A stretch of 64,000 nt of DNA from CAIQJJ01 sp964606085 (GTDB lineage Bacteria > Chloroflexota > Anaerolineae > Anaerolineales > UBA4823), in the NCBI GenBank assembly GCA_964606085.1, contig CAZSFD010000015.1, forward strand, positions 9,653 through 73,652. Reading direction: 5' to 3'. How positions within the stretch are numbered: position 1 is the stretch's first letter; the number at the start of each line of letters is the position of its first letter. Positions 25,406-35,325 of this stretch are shown in pieces. Both the position numbers and the translations under genes were made by a program. Below the pieces are notes generated by a model that did no database searches, was not told the origin of the DNA, and saw only the letters and a program-made list of their open reading frames with translations.

Positions 25406-28400
25406 TCAGTCGAGCAGGGCATCGTCCATTAGCATCAAATCTTCTTCACCTGTATCACCGTCCATCTCAGGGCCGAGCAGCATTACCGATTCATCAACAC
25501 CTTCATCCTTGAAGCGTCCCGGCACAAAACCCGTACCCGCCGGAATCAGCTTGCCGATGATGACATTCTCTTTCAGGCCATACAGCGGGTCCTGGCTGGA
25601 AGCGATAGCCGCGCCGGCCAGCACTTTGATCGTGTGCTGGAAGGATGAGGCCGATAGGAAGGAATCGGTGCTGAGGGAGGCTTTGGTGATGCCCAACAGC
25701 ACTTCCACGAAGCGGGCGGGCCGCTTGTTTTCTTCCAGCAGCCGTTCATTGATGTGGCGCACGTTGAGAATATCCACCAGATCGCCGGGCAGGTAAGTGG
25801 TGTCGCCGGGGCGGGTAATTTGCGCTTTCGACATCATCTTGCGGATGATCACCTCGAAGTGCTTGTCGTTGATGTTCTGGCCTTGCGAGCGATACACTTT
25901 CTGAATTTCTGTCAGCAGATACATCTGGCAAGCGCGTGCGCCCTGGATTTTGAGGATCATGTGGGGATTGAGCGAGCCTTCGGTCAATTGCTGACCGGCT
26001 TCGATATGGTCGCCATCTTTGATCAGCAGGCGTGCGGTGGTGGGGATTTCGTATTCGGCTTCCTGGCGGTTCTCGTACGCCACGATGACACGTCCGACCG
26101 AGTCGCCCTCACCGGGTTCGAGGCGGGTGCGCCCGTTGTGCTGGGCGGTGATCGTGGCGCTGTCGAGGTAGGCCAACACATCGCCCGTTGAAACCTCGCC
26201 GCCATCTTCGGCCACAATCGTCCAACTGGCGGGGATGTCGTAGGCATCTTCGATCAGTTCGCTGTATTCCACGCGTACCAGTCGCAATTCGCTATATTTA
26301 TCCGACTGCATCACGCGTGCCACGCCAGCGATCTCCGAAACGACCGCCTCGCCCTTGGGGGTGCGGCGCGCCTCGAACAATTCTTCCACACGGGGCAAAC
26401 CGGTGGTGATGTCACCGCCCGCCGCCACACCGCCAGAGTGGAAGGTACGCAGGGTCAACTGCGTGCCTGGCTCGCCAATGGATTGCGCCGCCACGATGCC
26501 CACCGCCGAACCGATGCCCACCATTGTCCCGCGGCCCATATCCATGCCATAGCACTTGGCGCAGATGCCGTGATCCATTTCGCAGGTCAGCGGCGAACGC
26601 ACGTACACTTTTTGCACGCCGGCGCTGGTGATGCGGCGTACCAGGTCGCGGTCGAGCATTGTGTCGCGTTCGGCCAGGATTTCGCCCGTTTGGGGGTCTA
26701 CGACGGGGGTGGCAGTCATGCGCCCGAACAGGCGGCTGCCCAACGATTGCCCGGCCACGTCTTCGCTCTTATCCATCCAGATACCCAGGGATGTGTTGCA
26801 GTCTTCTTCGTTGATGATCACATCCTGCGCCACATCCACCAGGCGGCGGGTCAGGTAGCCAGCATCTGCTGTGCGCAGGGCCGTATCTGCCAGACCCTTG
26901 CGTGCGCCATGCGTGGAGATGAAGTATTCCAGGGCGGTCAGGCCTTCGCGGAAATTCGAGCGAATGGGCAGCGGAATGATGCGTCCCGATGGGTCTGCCA
27001 TCAGGCCGCGCATCCCGGCCAACTGGCTGATTGGGCCAAAACCACCTTTGGTAGCGCCAGAGTTGGCCATGGTCGCCAGGTTGCCATGCGGGTCCATGTG
27101 GTCGCGCACCGCTTTGGCTACTTTGGTGGTGGTGTCCTGCCAGATTTGGATGATTTGTTCGTTTTGCTCTTGTTCGGTGAGCAAGCCGCGGCGGAAATCG
27201 CGCTGCACTGCGGCGGCGGCTGCCAGCGATTCGTCAATGATCTTCGCTTTTTCCGGCGGAACGGCAATATCAGAAACGGAGATGGAATAGCCCGAGCGGG
27301 TGGCATATTCAAAGCCGATGTCTTTGATGCGGTCGGCGGCATCGGGGGTTACTTCCATGCCGCCAAACTCATACAGATCGGCGATCATGTCTTTCAGGCC
27401 GCCTTTTTCCAGCTTCCAGTTGATGAAGCGGATTTCGTCGGGCAGCACGTCATTGAACAGTACGCGCCCCACGGTGGTGGTGAGCAGGCGCTCTTCGGGC
27501 TGCGGCAGGCGGTCGCCATCGTCGTTGTACCAGGTTTTGGCCTGCAGCTTGATGCTGGTATGCACTTCCACCTGGCCGAGTTGGTAGGCCAGTTTGACCT
27601 CATCCATGTCGGCAAAGGCGCGGCCATCGCCTTTGTGGGGGCGGTTTTCTTCGGTCTTGGTCAGGTAATACACACCCAACACCATGTCTTTGGATGGGGC
27701 GATGATGGGTTCGCCGTCGGCTGGTTTGAGCAGGTTCTTGGAGGAAAGCATCAGGTCGCGCGCTTCTTGGACGGCCTTCTGCGAGAGCGGCACATGCACG
27801 GCCATCTGGTCGCCATCGAAGTCGGCGTTGAAGGCGGTGGTGACGAGTGGGTGCAGTTGAATGGCGCTGCCTTCGATCAGGATCGGCTCGAAGGCCTGGA
27901 TGCCCAGGCGGTGCAGGGTGGGCGCACGGTTGAGCAGCACGGGGCGCTCTTTGATCACTTCTTCGAGGACTTCGTAGACCTCTGGGCGGTTGCGCTCGAT
28001 GAAGCGTTTGGCGCCCTTGACGTTGGCGGCGTAGTTGTGCTGCACCAGGCGTGAAATGACAAACGGTCGGTACAACTCCAGGGCGATGGATTTGGGCATC
28101 CCGCACTGGTACAGCTTCAAGCTGGGGCCAACCACGATCACCGAGCGGCCCGAATAATCGACGCGCTTGCCGAGCAGGTTGCGGCGGAAGCGGCCCTTCT
28201 TGCCTTTGAGCATATCGCTCAACGATTTGAGTTCGCGGCGTCCGCGGCGTGAGAGGGCTTTGCCGCGCTGGCTGTTATCAATCAGGCTGTCTACGGCCTC
28301 CTGCAGCATACGCTTTTCGTTGCGGACGATGACATCGGGCGCGCCGAGTTCGAGCAGGCGTTTGAGGCGGTTGTTGCGGTTGATCACACGGCGGTAGAGG

Positions 28401-29701
28401 TCGTTCAGGTCGGAGGTGGCGAAGCGCCCGCCATCCAGTTGCACCATGGGGCGCAGATCAGGCGGGATCACCGGCAGAACGGTCAGCACCATCCATTCGG
28501 GGCGGTTGCCCGAACGGCGGAAATCCTCAACCACTTTGAGGCGTTTGGTGGCCTTCTTGCGCTTTTGCTTGCTGCGTGAGGTGCGCACTTCCACCCACAG
28601 TTCCTCGGCCAGCTTATCCAGGTCGAGGCGGCGCAGGATATCGTAGAAGGCTTCGGCGCCCATGTCGGCGCGGAACACCTGACCCCAGCGCTGCTTCAGT
28701 TCGCGGTAGCGCGTTTCGCCCATGAAGGTGAGCGGGCGCAGTTCGAGCAGTTCGTCGCGCAGGCGGCTGTTTTCATCGCGTACGATGTGAGCCTGATCTT
28801 CCAGTTCGTTGCGCAGGTCTTCCATGGTCAGGTCGGCGCTGGCGCGCAGCTTTTCGACATCCAAATTGACCAGTTCGATCTCGCGCTGTTTTTGGTCTTT
28901 CAGTTCGCGTTCCAGGTCGCCGAAGCGGTCTTTGATCAGCCGCTGCATGGCGTTGGTGTGTTGCTTGCCAATCGTCGCACCAGCTTCGACAATGACCGTT
29001 TCGCCGTCGCCGAAGGTGACGGTGCTGCGGGCGGGTTGGCCCATGCTCTCGGCCAGCAGGCGTTCGATGCGTTCGCTTTCCAGCCGCAGCGGTTCCCACA
29101 TTTCATTGAAGCGGTCTTCGTAACGGCGTTCGATTTCCGCCTTCTGGTGAGAAAGCTCGGTCATTTTGCGGTCGCGGTCGCCCTTGGTTTCAGCGATGCG
29201 GGCATTGATGCGCGCCCCTTGTTCTCGTTCGGCAGACGAGATTTTGTCTTCCAGGCGTTTGAGGGCTTTTTGGCGGGCGTCTTCGTCTACGTAAGTCACC
29301 ACATATTGGGCAAAATACAGCACCCGATCCAGGTTGCGGCGTGAAATATCGAGCAGCAGGCCCAGGTAAGATGGGATGCGTCGGGTATACCAGACATGGG
29401 CGATGGGCGCTGAGAGTTCGATATGCCCCATGCGTTCGCGCCGCACCGATGAGCGGGTGACTTCGACGCCGCATTTATCACACACGATGCCTTTGTAGCG
29501 GATGTTTTTGTACTTTCCGCAATAGCATTGCCAATCGCGTGTTGGGCCGAAGATGGCTTCGCAGAACAGGCCATCTTTTTCGGGGCGTAAGCGACGATAG
29601 TTGATCGTCTCGGGCTTGAGTACTTCACCGTATGACCAACTGCGAATGGTATCGGGTGAAGCCAGGCTGATGCGTAAGGCGGTTAACCCCTTTGTTTCCA
29701 C
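25406..29701 (-). CDS. rpoC: DNA-directed RNA polymerase subunit beta'
   Basis: 1431 residues. The catalytic motif NADFDGDQMAVHVPLS holds the three Mg-binding aspartates; the N-terminal zinc site is CYCGKYKN...CDKCGVEVTR, the second zinc site lies near CEMDHGICAKCYG; the rudder/bridge regions (LLGKRVDYSGRSVIVVGP, TLRTFHSGGVA) are conserved. An insertion of charged coiled coil (about 150-310: ARIAETKGDRDRKMTELSH) is found in the clamp. The start is GTG at 29701, 7 bases after AGGAGG. Normally rpoB directly precedes rpoC; here the upstream gene is a sensor kinase, so rpoC has its own leader. Confidence 0.99.
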   Translation of the reverse strand: METKGLTALRISLASPDTIRSWSYGEVLKPETINYRRLRPEKDGLFCEAIFGPTRDWQCYCGKYKNIRYKGIVCDKCGVEVTRSSVRRERMGHIELSAPIAHVWYTRRIPSYLGLLLDISRRNLDRVLYFAQYVVTYVDEDARQKALKRLEDKISSAEREQGARINARIAETKGDRDRKMTELSHQKAEIERRYEDRFNEMWEPLRLESERIERLLAESMGQPARSTVTFGDGETVIVEAGATIGKQHTNAMQRLIKDRFGDLERELKDQKQREIELVNLDVEKLRASADLTMEDLRNELEDQAHIVRDENSRLRDELLELRPLTFMGETRYRELKQRWGQVFRADMGAEAFYDILRRLDLDKLAEELWVEVRTSRSKQKRKKATKRLKVVEDFRRSGNRPEWMVLTVLPVIPPDLRPMVQLDGGRFATSDLNDLYRRVINRNNRLKRLLELGAPDVIVRNEKRMLQEAVDSLIDNSQRGKALSRRGRRELKSLSDMLKGKKGRFRRNLLGKRVDYSGRSVIVVGPSLKLYQCGMPKSIALELYRPFVISRLVQHNYAANVKGAKRFIERNRPEVYEVLEEVIKERPVLLNRAPTLHRLGIQAFEPILIEGSAIQLHPLVTTAFNADFDGDQMAVHVPLSQKAVQEARDLMLSSKNLLKPADGEPIIAPSKDMVLGVYYLTKTEENRPHKGDGRAFADMDEVKLAYQLGQVEVHTSIKLQAKTWYNDDGDRLPQPEERLLTTTVGRVLFNDVLPDEIRFINWKLEKGGLKDMIADLYEFGGMEVTPDAADRIKDIGFEYATRSGYSISVSDIAVPPEKAKIIDESLAAAAAVQRDFRRGLLTEQEQNEQIIQIWQDTTTKVAKAVRDHMDPHGNLATMANSGATKGGFGPISQLAGMRGLMADPSGRIIPLPIRSNFREGLTALEYFISTHGARKGLADTALRTADAGYLTRRLVDVAQDVIINEEDCNTSLGIWMDKSEDVAGQSLGSRLFGRMTATPVVDPQTGEILAERDTMLDRDLVRRITSAGVQKVYVRSPLTCEMDHGICAKCYGMDMGRGTMVGIGSAVGIVAAQSIGEPGTQLTLRTFHSGGVAAGGDITTGLPRVEELFEARRTPKGEAVVSEIAGVARVMQSDKYSELRLVRVEYSELIEDAYDIPASWTIVAEDGGEVSTGDVLAYLDSATITAQHNGRTRLEPGEGDSVGRVIVAYENRQEAEYEIPTTARLLIKDGDHIEAGQQLTEGSLNPHMILKIQGARACQMYLLTEIQKVYRSQGQNINDKHFEVIIRKMMSKAQITRPGDTTYLPGDLVDILNVRHINERLLEENKRPARFVEVLLGITKASLSTDSFLSASSFQHTIKVLAGAAIASSQDPLYGLKENVIIGKLIPAGTGFVPGRFKDEGVDESVMLLGPEMDGDTGEEDLMLMDDALLD

Positions 29702-29763
29702 TGAAAACCTCCTAAACCTTAATTGAAAGACATGTCAGTATATGCCGATTAACACAGAAAAGC

Positions 29764-29795
29764 CAGCGCTTGAGTGGTTCGCTCAAGCGCCTGGC
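29764..29795 (-). terminator. Hairpin upstream of rpoC (terminator of the sensor kinase)
   Basis: GCGCTTGAG and CTCAAGCGC form a stem with loop TGGTTCG. On the minus strand it is followed by TGGCTTTTCT. It lies about 75 bases after the kinase stop and about 65 before the rpoC start, and may separate the two transcripts. No clear rpoC -10 was identified. Confidence 0.6.
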
Positions 29796-29867
29796 AGTTT
29801 TGATGGATGTATGGATTTCATGCGGCCAAAATTATAACCATAACCATCCGATTCGGCAAGGCCGCGG

Positions 29868-32800
29868 TTACAACCCCGGTGGGCGTGGCTCTGAGGGGCG
29901 CTTGGGCAATGTGTCGCGCCTGGGCCGTGATTCGCGCCGGGGCTGGCGAAGCGGGATCGAGAGGGCGAAGGTGCTGCCTTTGCCGAGATGACTTTCTACA
30001 TGCACATTGCCGCCATGCCGTTCGGCAATGGATTTGACAATCGCCAACCCCAGGCCGCTGCCGGTTTGTTTGCGGCTTTCTCGTTGAGGAACACGGTAGA
30101 ACTTTTCGAACAAGCGGGGGATGTCCACCGGGGCGATGCCAATGCCGGTATCTTCCACTTCAAACGTCATCTGGTCGTTCATCACCGAAATGCGCAGGGT
30201 TACTTTGCCATTGCTATCTGTATATTTGACGCCATTTTCGACCAGGTTGTAGAGCGCCTGTTGCAGCAAGGCCTGGTCGGCCTCGACGAGCGGGACGGTT
30301 TGCGGCGGCATTTCGTAGCTGAGCCCAATTTGCTTTTGGTTCGCTTGCAGTTGCAGCGCACCGACGACGCGCTCGGCAATATCGTTGACGGGGATGATCT
30401 CCAATTGCAGGTCTATGCCTGCTTCGATGCGCCCCAGGTCGAGCAGGTTGTTGACCAGCCGCGACATCGTTTCGACGCTGGTGATGATCTTGCGCACGTA
30501 GCTGGTCTGCTGATCGTTGAGGTTGCCGACCATTTCGAGCATGGTGGCATAGCCGCGCATCAGGGTCAGGGGAGAGCGCAAGTCGTGGCTGACCGTGGCG
30601 ACAAATTCAGATTTGAGCGCATCTACTTCTTTGAAGTGCGTGATGTCGCGCATCACGCACACACGTCCCATCGGGCGGCCATCGGCCATCACTGTCGAGG
30701 CGGTCGCCAGATAGATGCGTTTGTCGGGCATAGTCACTTCGGCAGATTGGGGCTTGCCAGCCGAGTAGCGCAGCAAGTTGACCACGGCTGGCAGGTTGAC
30801 CACCTGTTCGATGGGCTGGCCGATGCCCGTTTCGGCCGCGGAACCTACGGCCTGCCAGGCGGCGGGGTTTGCCAGCAGCAGGCGGTTTTGCTGGTCGGTC
30901 ACCATCACCGGGTCGGGCGTGGATTCGAGGATGGCATCGAGGCGCTGGCGCTCGATTTCGCTGCCCAGGAAAAGACGGGCATTTGCCGCAGCCAGCGCCG
31001 CCTGGTTTGCCAGCGTGATCAGGAAGCGCTGTTCGTCATTGGTGAATTGATGCGGTTGATCGAAGAGGACGTACATGGCGCCATAATACATCTCTTTATG
31101 GCGCAGGGCCACCGCCAGCAAGGCTTCGGGTGTGCGCACGCTGTTGGGAAACTGCAACATGCGCGCCCGGCTGGCATTGGCCAGCACCAGCCGCTCTTGC
31201 TGGCGTGTCAGGCTCAGGATTTGTTCATCCAGCGCCAGGTAGCGGTCGCTATTGCCGCTCAAGCCGATACTTTCAACCGTGGTGTGATTGCCATCCTGGT
31301 GCGAGGCTGGTTCCAAGACCACGCGTGCCACACTGGCGCCGGTGGTCAGGGCTGCTTGCAGCACCGGGCGGATGGATTGTTCGGCGTCCAGGCTGGAGGC
31401 CACGCCCTGGGTGGCGGAGAGCAGTCGGTTGAGATCATCGAGCCGGGCTTTCAGGCTGACGCGCATTTGCTCGAAGGAACGGCGCAACTGAGCCACCTCA
31501 TCTGCGCCCAGCGTGGCGAGGGGCATGCCCAGCTCGCCGCTGGCAATACGATTGGATTCGCCGGCCAGGTTTTCGAGCGAGGCCGTAATGCGCCGTAGCC
31601 CCAGCCGCAGCAGCACGGCTGCCACGACAAACAAGATCACGATGGTGACGAGCAGCGGCGCTGCAATGCCCAGGGCGATTTGCTGCGCCACACTGGCTGG
31701 CACAGCCATTACCACCGCCCAGGGATAGCCCAGCACCGGCTGGTAGTAGACCAGGGCGCGTGTGCCATCGGGGGCGGTGTGGTCGAAGAAAGCGGCCTCG
31801 GTCAGTTGTGGGCCGCTGTACAGGGTCAGCGCCTGCTGCGCATTCGAGTGATACAGCACATGGCCCTTATCGTCCACCAGCATCCCCGCGCCGCCGATTT
31901 GCTCCAATTGCCGGAGGCTGGATAAGACCGACTGAGTGAAGGGATTGGCGCTCAGTTCCGTGCGCGCCACCAGCACGCCGCTGATGGCGCCACTATCGCC
32001 GGGGATGGCGGCCAGGAAGGTGACGCGGGTTTCTTTTTGCGTTTCGGAGGGCGGATTGGTGTAAATTTGCAGGGCTACGCCGTTCAGGGCGACTTCGATG
32101 CCCTGCATTTCGTCGTTGGATGGGTGCGAGGTGGTGTAGTCGCTTTCGGGGTATCCGGCGAGAACGTCGCCATTGCTATCGAAAAAGAATAATTGGGTAA
32201 AAAAGGGCACCTGACGGAGCTGCTGTTGCAGGGCGGTGGTCAGTTCGGCCGGCGACCGGCTCGCCAGTGCGGGGTCGAGGGCCATTTGTTGGATCAGGTT
32301 TTGCCCGGTTTCGAGGAAAAATGGGATCGTTTGGGCGGCAGTCTGGCTGTTGTTGGCCATCAGGTCGTTCAGCATTTGCCGCGAAGCGTTTCCGGCGACG
32401 ATCCAATCTCCGGCGATCAAAATCGCCACCAGCAGTAACCCTAACGGCGCCAGGTTTGCCAGGAAGCGGGTGTGCAGATGGCGTTCGACCGGCGAGGGTT
32501 GCAGCGCTCCCCGGCTTGCCCACAGGTTGGGCAAGGAGACGGCAATTCCCTCGGCCAACAGGCCGGCGACCAACAAACTGCCTCCTGTGGCCAGCATGGC
32601 CGAGAAAGCGTGTGTCAGGGCAAAATCGAGGCGGATAGCCAGTGAGCCGGATACGGAAAAGACTGCCTGGATGATGAAGACGAGCGGGTATGCCAGGGTC
32701 AGCAGGGCGGCGGTCACCAGCGGGCGCCGCAGCAGGCGGAAGGGCCAGGTGCGGTAACGCTGCTGAACGGCTGCCGAGATGAGAATGGCCAGCAGGGCCA

Positions 32801-33212
32801 ATTCGAGCGGGGTGAAGGGATCGTGGGTTTCCCACAGGGCCAGCAGCACGCCTGAAAAAAACGCCAGGCCCGCAGCGGCAAACGGGCCGAGCAGGCCCGC
32901 CGCGGCCACCCAGGGGATGGCGGCAAAGATCACCCATGCCGTTCCGCCGGGGTCAATGTACGTTCCGGGCGGCGGCAGGGCGCTGCCGACGGGCAAACGC
33001 AGGGCGACGAATAAACTGGTCAACGGGGTCAATACGGCCAGCAAAGCCAAAATCCCCCATGAACTGGCTTGCCACGGTTTCTGATACGCTCGCCAGCGCC
33101 AAAGCATGAACCCCACACCCAACAGGAATACCAACAACCCCAACCAGCCAACCCAATCGGGTGGCAGCTTGAGAGAAATGGATTGTGTTAACAGGCTCAA
33201 TTCAATGGACAT
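29868..33212 (-). CDS. Large membrane sensor histidine kinase (7TM, Cache, HAMP, GAF, PAS)
   Basis: About 1114 residues. Seven or eight N-terminal helices (about 17-250) are followed by a helix and a periplasmic dCache-like domain (about 270-520, e.g. FLETGQNLIQQMALDPAL, GAGMLVDDKGHVLYHS), a helix, HAMP (RLGLRRITASLENLAGES), GAF (about 630-760), PAS (LDAILESTPDPVMVTDQQN), HisKA with EFVATVSHDLRSPLTLMRGY, and HATPase (NLVENGVKYTD, DTGIGIAPVD, GSGLGLAIVKSI). It senses an unknown external signal and has no regulator adjacent. ATG 33212 is chosen by the hydrophobic start; no Shine-Dalgarno is seen on this strand. Confidence 0.9.
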   Translation of the reverse strand: MSIELSLLTQSISLKLPPDWVGWLGLLVFLLGVGFMLWRWRAYQKPWQASSWGILALLAVLTPLTSLFVALRLPVGSALPPPGTYIDPGGTAWVIFAAIPWVAAAGLLGPFAAAGLAFFSGVLLALWETHDPFTPLELALLAILISAAVQQRYRTWPFRLLRRPLVTAALLTLAYPLVFIIQAVFSVSGSLAIRLDFALTHAFSAMLATGGSLLVAGLLAEGIAVSLPNLWASRGALQPSPVERHLHTRFLANLAPLGLLLVAILIAGDWIVAGNASRQMLNDLMANNSQTAAQTIPFFLETGQNLIQQMALDPALASRSPAELTTALQQQLRQVPFFTQLFFFDSNGDVLAGYPESDYTTSHPSNDEMQGIEVALNGVALQIYTNPPSETQKETRVTFLAAIPGDSGAISGVLVARTELSANPFTQSVLSSLRQLEQIGGAGMLVDDKGHVLYHSNAQQALTLYSGPQLTEAAFFDHTAPDGTRALVYYQPVLGYPWAVVMAVPASVAQQIALGIAAPLLVTIVILFVVAAVLLRLGLRRITASLENLAGESNRIASGELGMPLATLGADEVAQLRRSFEQMRVSLKARLDDLNRLLSATQGVASSLDAEQSIRPVLQAALTTGASVARVVLEPASHQDGNHTTVESIGLSGNSDRYLALDEQILSLTRQQERLVLANASRARMLQFPNSVRTPEALLAVALRHKEMYYGAMYVLFDQPHQFTNDEQRFLITLANQAALAAANARLFLGSEIERQRLDAILESTPDPVMVTDQQNRLLLANPAAWQAVGSAAETGIGQPIEQVVNLPAVVNLLRYSAGKPQSAEVTMPDKRIYLATASTVMADGRPMGRVCVMRDITHFKEVDALKSEFVATVSHDLRSPLTLMRGYATMLEMVGNLNDQQTSYVRKIITSVETMSRLVNNLLDLGRIEAGIDLQLEIIPVNDIAERVVGALQLQANQKQIGLSYEMPPQTVPLVEADQALLQQALYNLVENGVKYTDSNGKVTLRISVMNDQMTFEVEDTGIGIAPVDIPRLFEKFYRVPQRESRKQTGSGLGLAIVKSIAERHGGNVHVESHLGKGSTFALSIPLRQPRRESRPRRDTLPKRPSEPRPPGL

Positions 33213-33271
33213 AAGGAGGCCGATGCAATCGGCGTGCCAGCGAGGGGAGGCTATACACACGCGTACAGAAA

Positions 33272-33280
33272 ATTATAGCA
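33272..33280 (-). promoter_or_regulatory. Extended -10 promoter of the sensor kinase
   Basis: TGCTATAAT on the minus strand, about 60 bases upstream of the start codon. No -35 at 17 bases. The 140-base gap to plsC also holds a small direct repeat GTCATTAAT twice (about 33315-33340). Confidence 0.55.
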
Positions 33281-33354
33281 CGAACCCGTCAGCGCCATTC
33301 AGCGCCGTTCAGGGTCATTAATGTCATTAATGTTAGTTTGTTAGCCAATACCGC

Positions 33355-34095
33355 TTAATCGGCTGGTGGCAGGGGCAACCATTCGATGGTTTCGTCGGTG
33401 GCCTGTGCCAGGTCGCCGTAGACCCCCCGGCGGTGTTCGGGTAATAGGGCGGCCAGGGTGTACATGGCTTCGTTGGTCATCTGGTGGAGGTGGCTGTGGC
33501 CGTGGGCGGTGGGGCGGAAGCGGAAGGGGCGGCCAAAACGCACGGTCACGCCCACGCTGCGCCAGCTTGGGCTGCCACGCAAACTGGGGTAATGCGGTGT
33601 GCCGTCAATGCCCACCGGCACCAGCGGAACGTTGGCGCGGCTGGCCAGGTAGGCCAGCCCTTCTTTGGCGGCTTGCATTTGTGGGCTGCGTGTGCCTTCG
33701 GGGGCCAGCAGCAAAATCTCGCCGGCGTGCAGCACATCCAACGCCCGGCGGATGGCGCGGCGGTCGAACTCCTCGCGCTTGACCGGGATGACGCCCCACA
33801 GCCTGGGAAATATGCCAATGACGGGGTAATCGTACACTTCGATTTTCGCCAACGGCACAATCTGACGCGGCAGACAGTGGATGATCACCACCGGGTCTAC
33901 CAGGGCGATGTGGTTGAAGAATAAAATGGCCGGGCCGTGGGCTGGCACGTTTTCGACCCCGCGCACCTCGTCCAGCCGCAGCAGGAAGCGGATGCCGATG
34001 TGGCGGATGAGAAAACGCAAGATGCGGCGTTTTGTCTGCCAGCGGGCATGATCGTAGCGATTGGCCTTATCCGCACTCGTTAAGTTGTGGTTCAT
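33355..34095 (-). CDS. plsC: 1-acyl-sn-glycerol-3-phosphate acyltransferase family protein
   Basis: 246 residues with the acyltransferase motifs NHIALVD (HX4D; catalytic His and Asp), then VPLAKIEVYDYP, GVIPVKRE, LLLAPEGTRSP (glycerol-phosphate binding) and VPLVPVGIDGTPHYP. It esterifies lysophosphatidate at position 2 in phospholipid synthesis, membrane-associated. The start at 34095 lies inside the end of sdaA (29-base overlap), so the two are coupled in the GT39-cmk-sdaA-plsC operon. Paralogues acting on other acceptors cannot be excluded. Confidence 0.88.
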   Translation of the reverse strand: MNHNLTSADKANRYDHARWQTKRRILRFLIRHIGIRFLLRLDEVRGVENVPAHGPAILFFNHIALVDPVVIIHCLPRQIVPLAKIEVYDYPVIGIFPRLWGVIPVKREEFDRRAIRRALDVLHAGEILLLAPEGTRSPQMQAAKEGLAYLASRANVPLVPVGIDGTPHYPSLRGSPSWRSVGVTVRFGRPFRFRPTAHGHSHLHQMTNEAMYTLAALLPEHRRGVYGDLAQATDETIEWLPLPPAD

Positions 34096-35320
34096 GGGCA
34101 GTCTGTTGTGGCCGGCGTTGATAGGCCGCCGCCAGGCCTCCTGAGGATGTTTCGCGGTACAACGAAGGGAGATCGTGACCGGTTTGCAGCATGACGGCCA
34201 GCACTTCATCGAATGGAATGCGGTGGCTGCCATCGGTGAACAGGGCATATTCGGCGCAGCCCAGGGCGCGGGCGGCAGCGAAGGCGTTGCGTTCGATGCA
34301 GGGGATTTGTACCAGCCCGCCGACCGGGTCGCATGTCAGGCCGAGGTGGTGGTCGAGGCCCATTTCGGCGGCATATTCCACCTGGCGCACCGTGCCGCCG
34401 AGCAGTTGCGTGGCGGCGCCGGCGGCCATGGCGCAGGCCACGCCCACCTCGCCCTGGCAGCCCACTTCCGCGCCAGAAATGGACGCGTTGTGCTTGGCCA
34501 GGTTGCCGATGATGCCCGCCGTGGACAAGGCCCGCAAAATGGCCGCGTCGGGCAGGTTCATGCGCTGTTGCAGGTGGAACAACACGGCCGGCAGCACCCC
34601 GCACGCCCCGCAAGTGGGCGCGGTGACGATCACACCGCCGGCGGCATTTTCTTCTGAGACGGCCAGCGCGTAGGCGGCCAGGTGGCCTTGCGCCTGGGTC
34701 AGCGGCCCGGCCATGCTGGCTTTGCGGTGGAAGGCCCAGGCTTTGCGTGCCAGCCCCAAACCGCCCGGCAGGACGCCCTCGCTGCTCAACCCGCGGGCGA
34801 TGGCGGCGCGCATGGCCTCCCAAATCTCCTGCAAGAAAGGCCATAGAGCTTCGCCCTCACGTTCGGCGGCCAGTTCCCAGAGCGCCTGGCCGGTTAGCTC
34901 GCAGCGGGCCAAAAAATCGGCCATGCTGTGACAATCGTAGACGTCGGCAGATTCTTGGCCGCCGTTGGCGTCGCGCAGCGCGCCGCCGCCAACGCTGTAC
35001 ACTTCCCAGGCCAGCAGGGGCTCACCATCTGCGCCGAGGGCTTCGAAGAACATGCCGTTGGGGTGCAAGGGCAGGAGTTGGTCGGGTTGCCAGATGAGTT
35101 CGAGGGGGTGGGGGGTAAGCGCCTGGCGGATGGCCTGGTCGGTGAGGTGGCCGCGCCCGGTGGCGGCCAGGCTGCCATAGAGGCTGACGCGCAGGCTGCG
35201 ATAGCCGGGGGCTTGTTCGGCGGCGCGAGCGAGGAACAGTTCTGCCGCCCGGCGTGGGCCCATGGTGTGGCTGCTGGATGGCCCAACCCCGGTGCGGTAT
35301 AGCTCGCGCAGTGATTTCAT
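34067..35320 (-). CDS. sdaA: L-serine dehydratase, single-chain iron-sulfur type
   Basis: 417 residues combining the beta domain (N-terminal SLRELYRTGVGPSSSHTMGP) and the alpha domain (AGGVIVTAPTCGACGVLPAV, ISGAEVGCQGEVGVACAMAA, CDPVGGLVQIPCIERNA). The cysteines in these blocks are the ligands of the labile [4Fe-4S] cluster that deaminates L-serine to pyruvate and ammonia. It lies 5 bases after cmk and overlaps plsC. Oxygen sensitivity of this enzyme type fits an anaerobic or microaerobic life, which is only a hint. Confidence 0.95.
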   Translation of the reverse strand: MKSLRELYRTGVGPSSSHTMGPRRAAELFLARAAEQAPGYRSLRVSLYGSLAATGRGHLTDQAIRQALTPHPLELIWQPDQLLPLHPNGMFFEALGADGEPLLAWEVYSVGGGALRDANGGQESADVYDCHSMADFLARCELTGQALWELAAEREGEALWPFLQEIWEAMRAAIARGLSSEGVLPGGLGLARKAWAFHRKASMAGPLTQAQGHLAAYALAVSEENAAGGVIVTAPTCGACGVLPAVLFHLQQRMNLPDAAILRALSTAGIIGNLAKHNASISGAEVGCQGEVGVACAMAAGAATQLLGGTVRQVEYAAEMGLDHHLGLTCDPVGGLVQIPCIERNAFAAARALGCAEYALFTDGSHRIPFDEVLAVMLQTGHDLPSLYRETSSGGLAAAYQRRPQQTAHEPQLNECG

Positions 35321-35325
35321 GGGGT

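Noticed and set aside
33106..33321. Plus-strand frame with AAGGAGG before ATG 33222
   Set aside because: The peptide is short and compositionally random, and overlaps the start of the sensor kinase; the Shine-Dalgarno-like string is the complement of the kinase leader.
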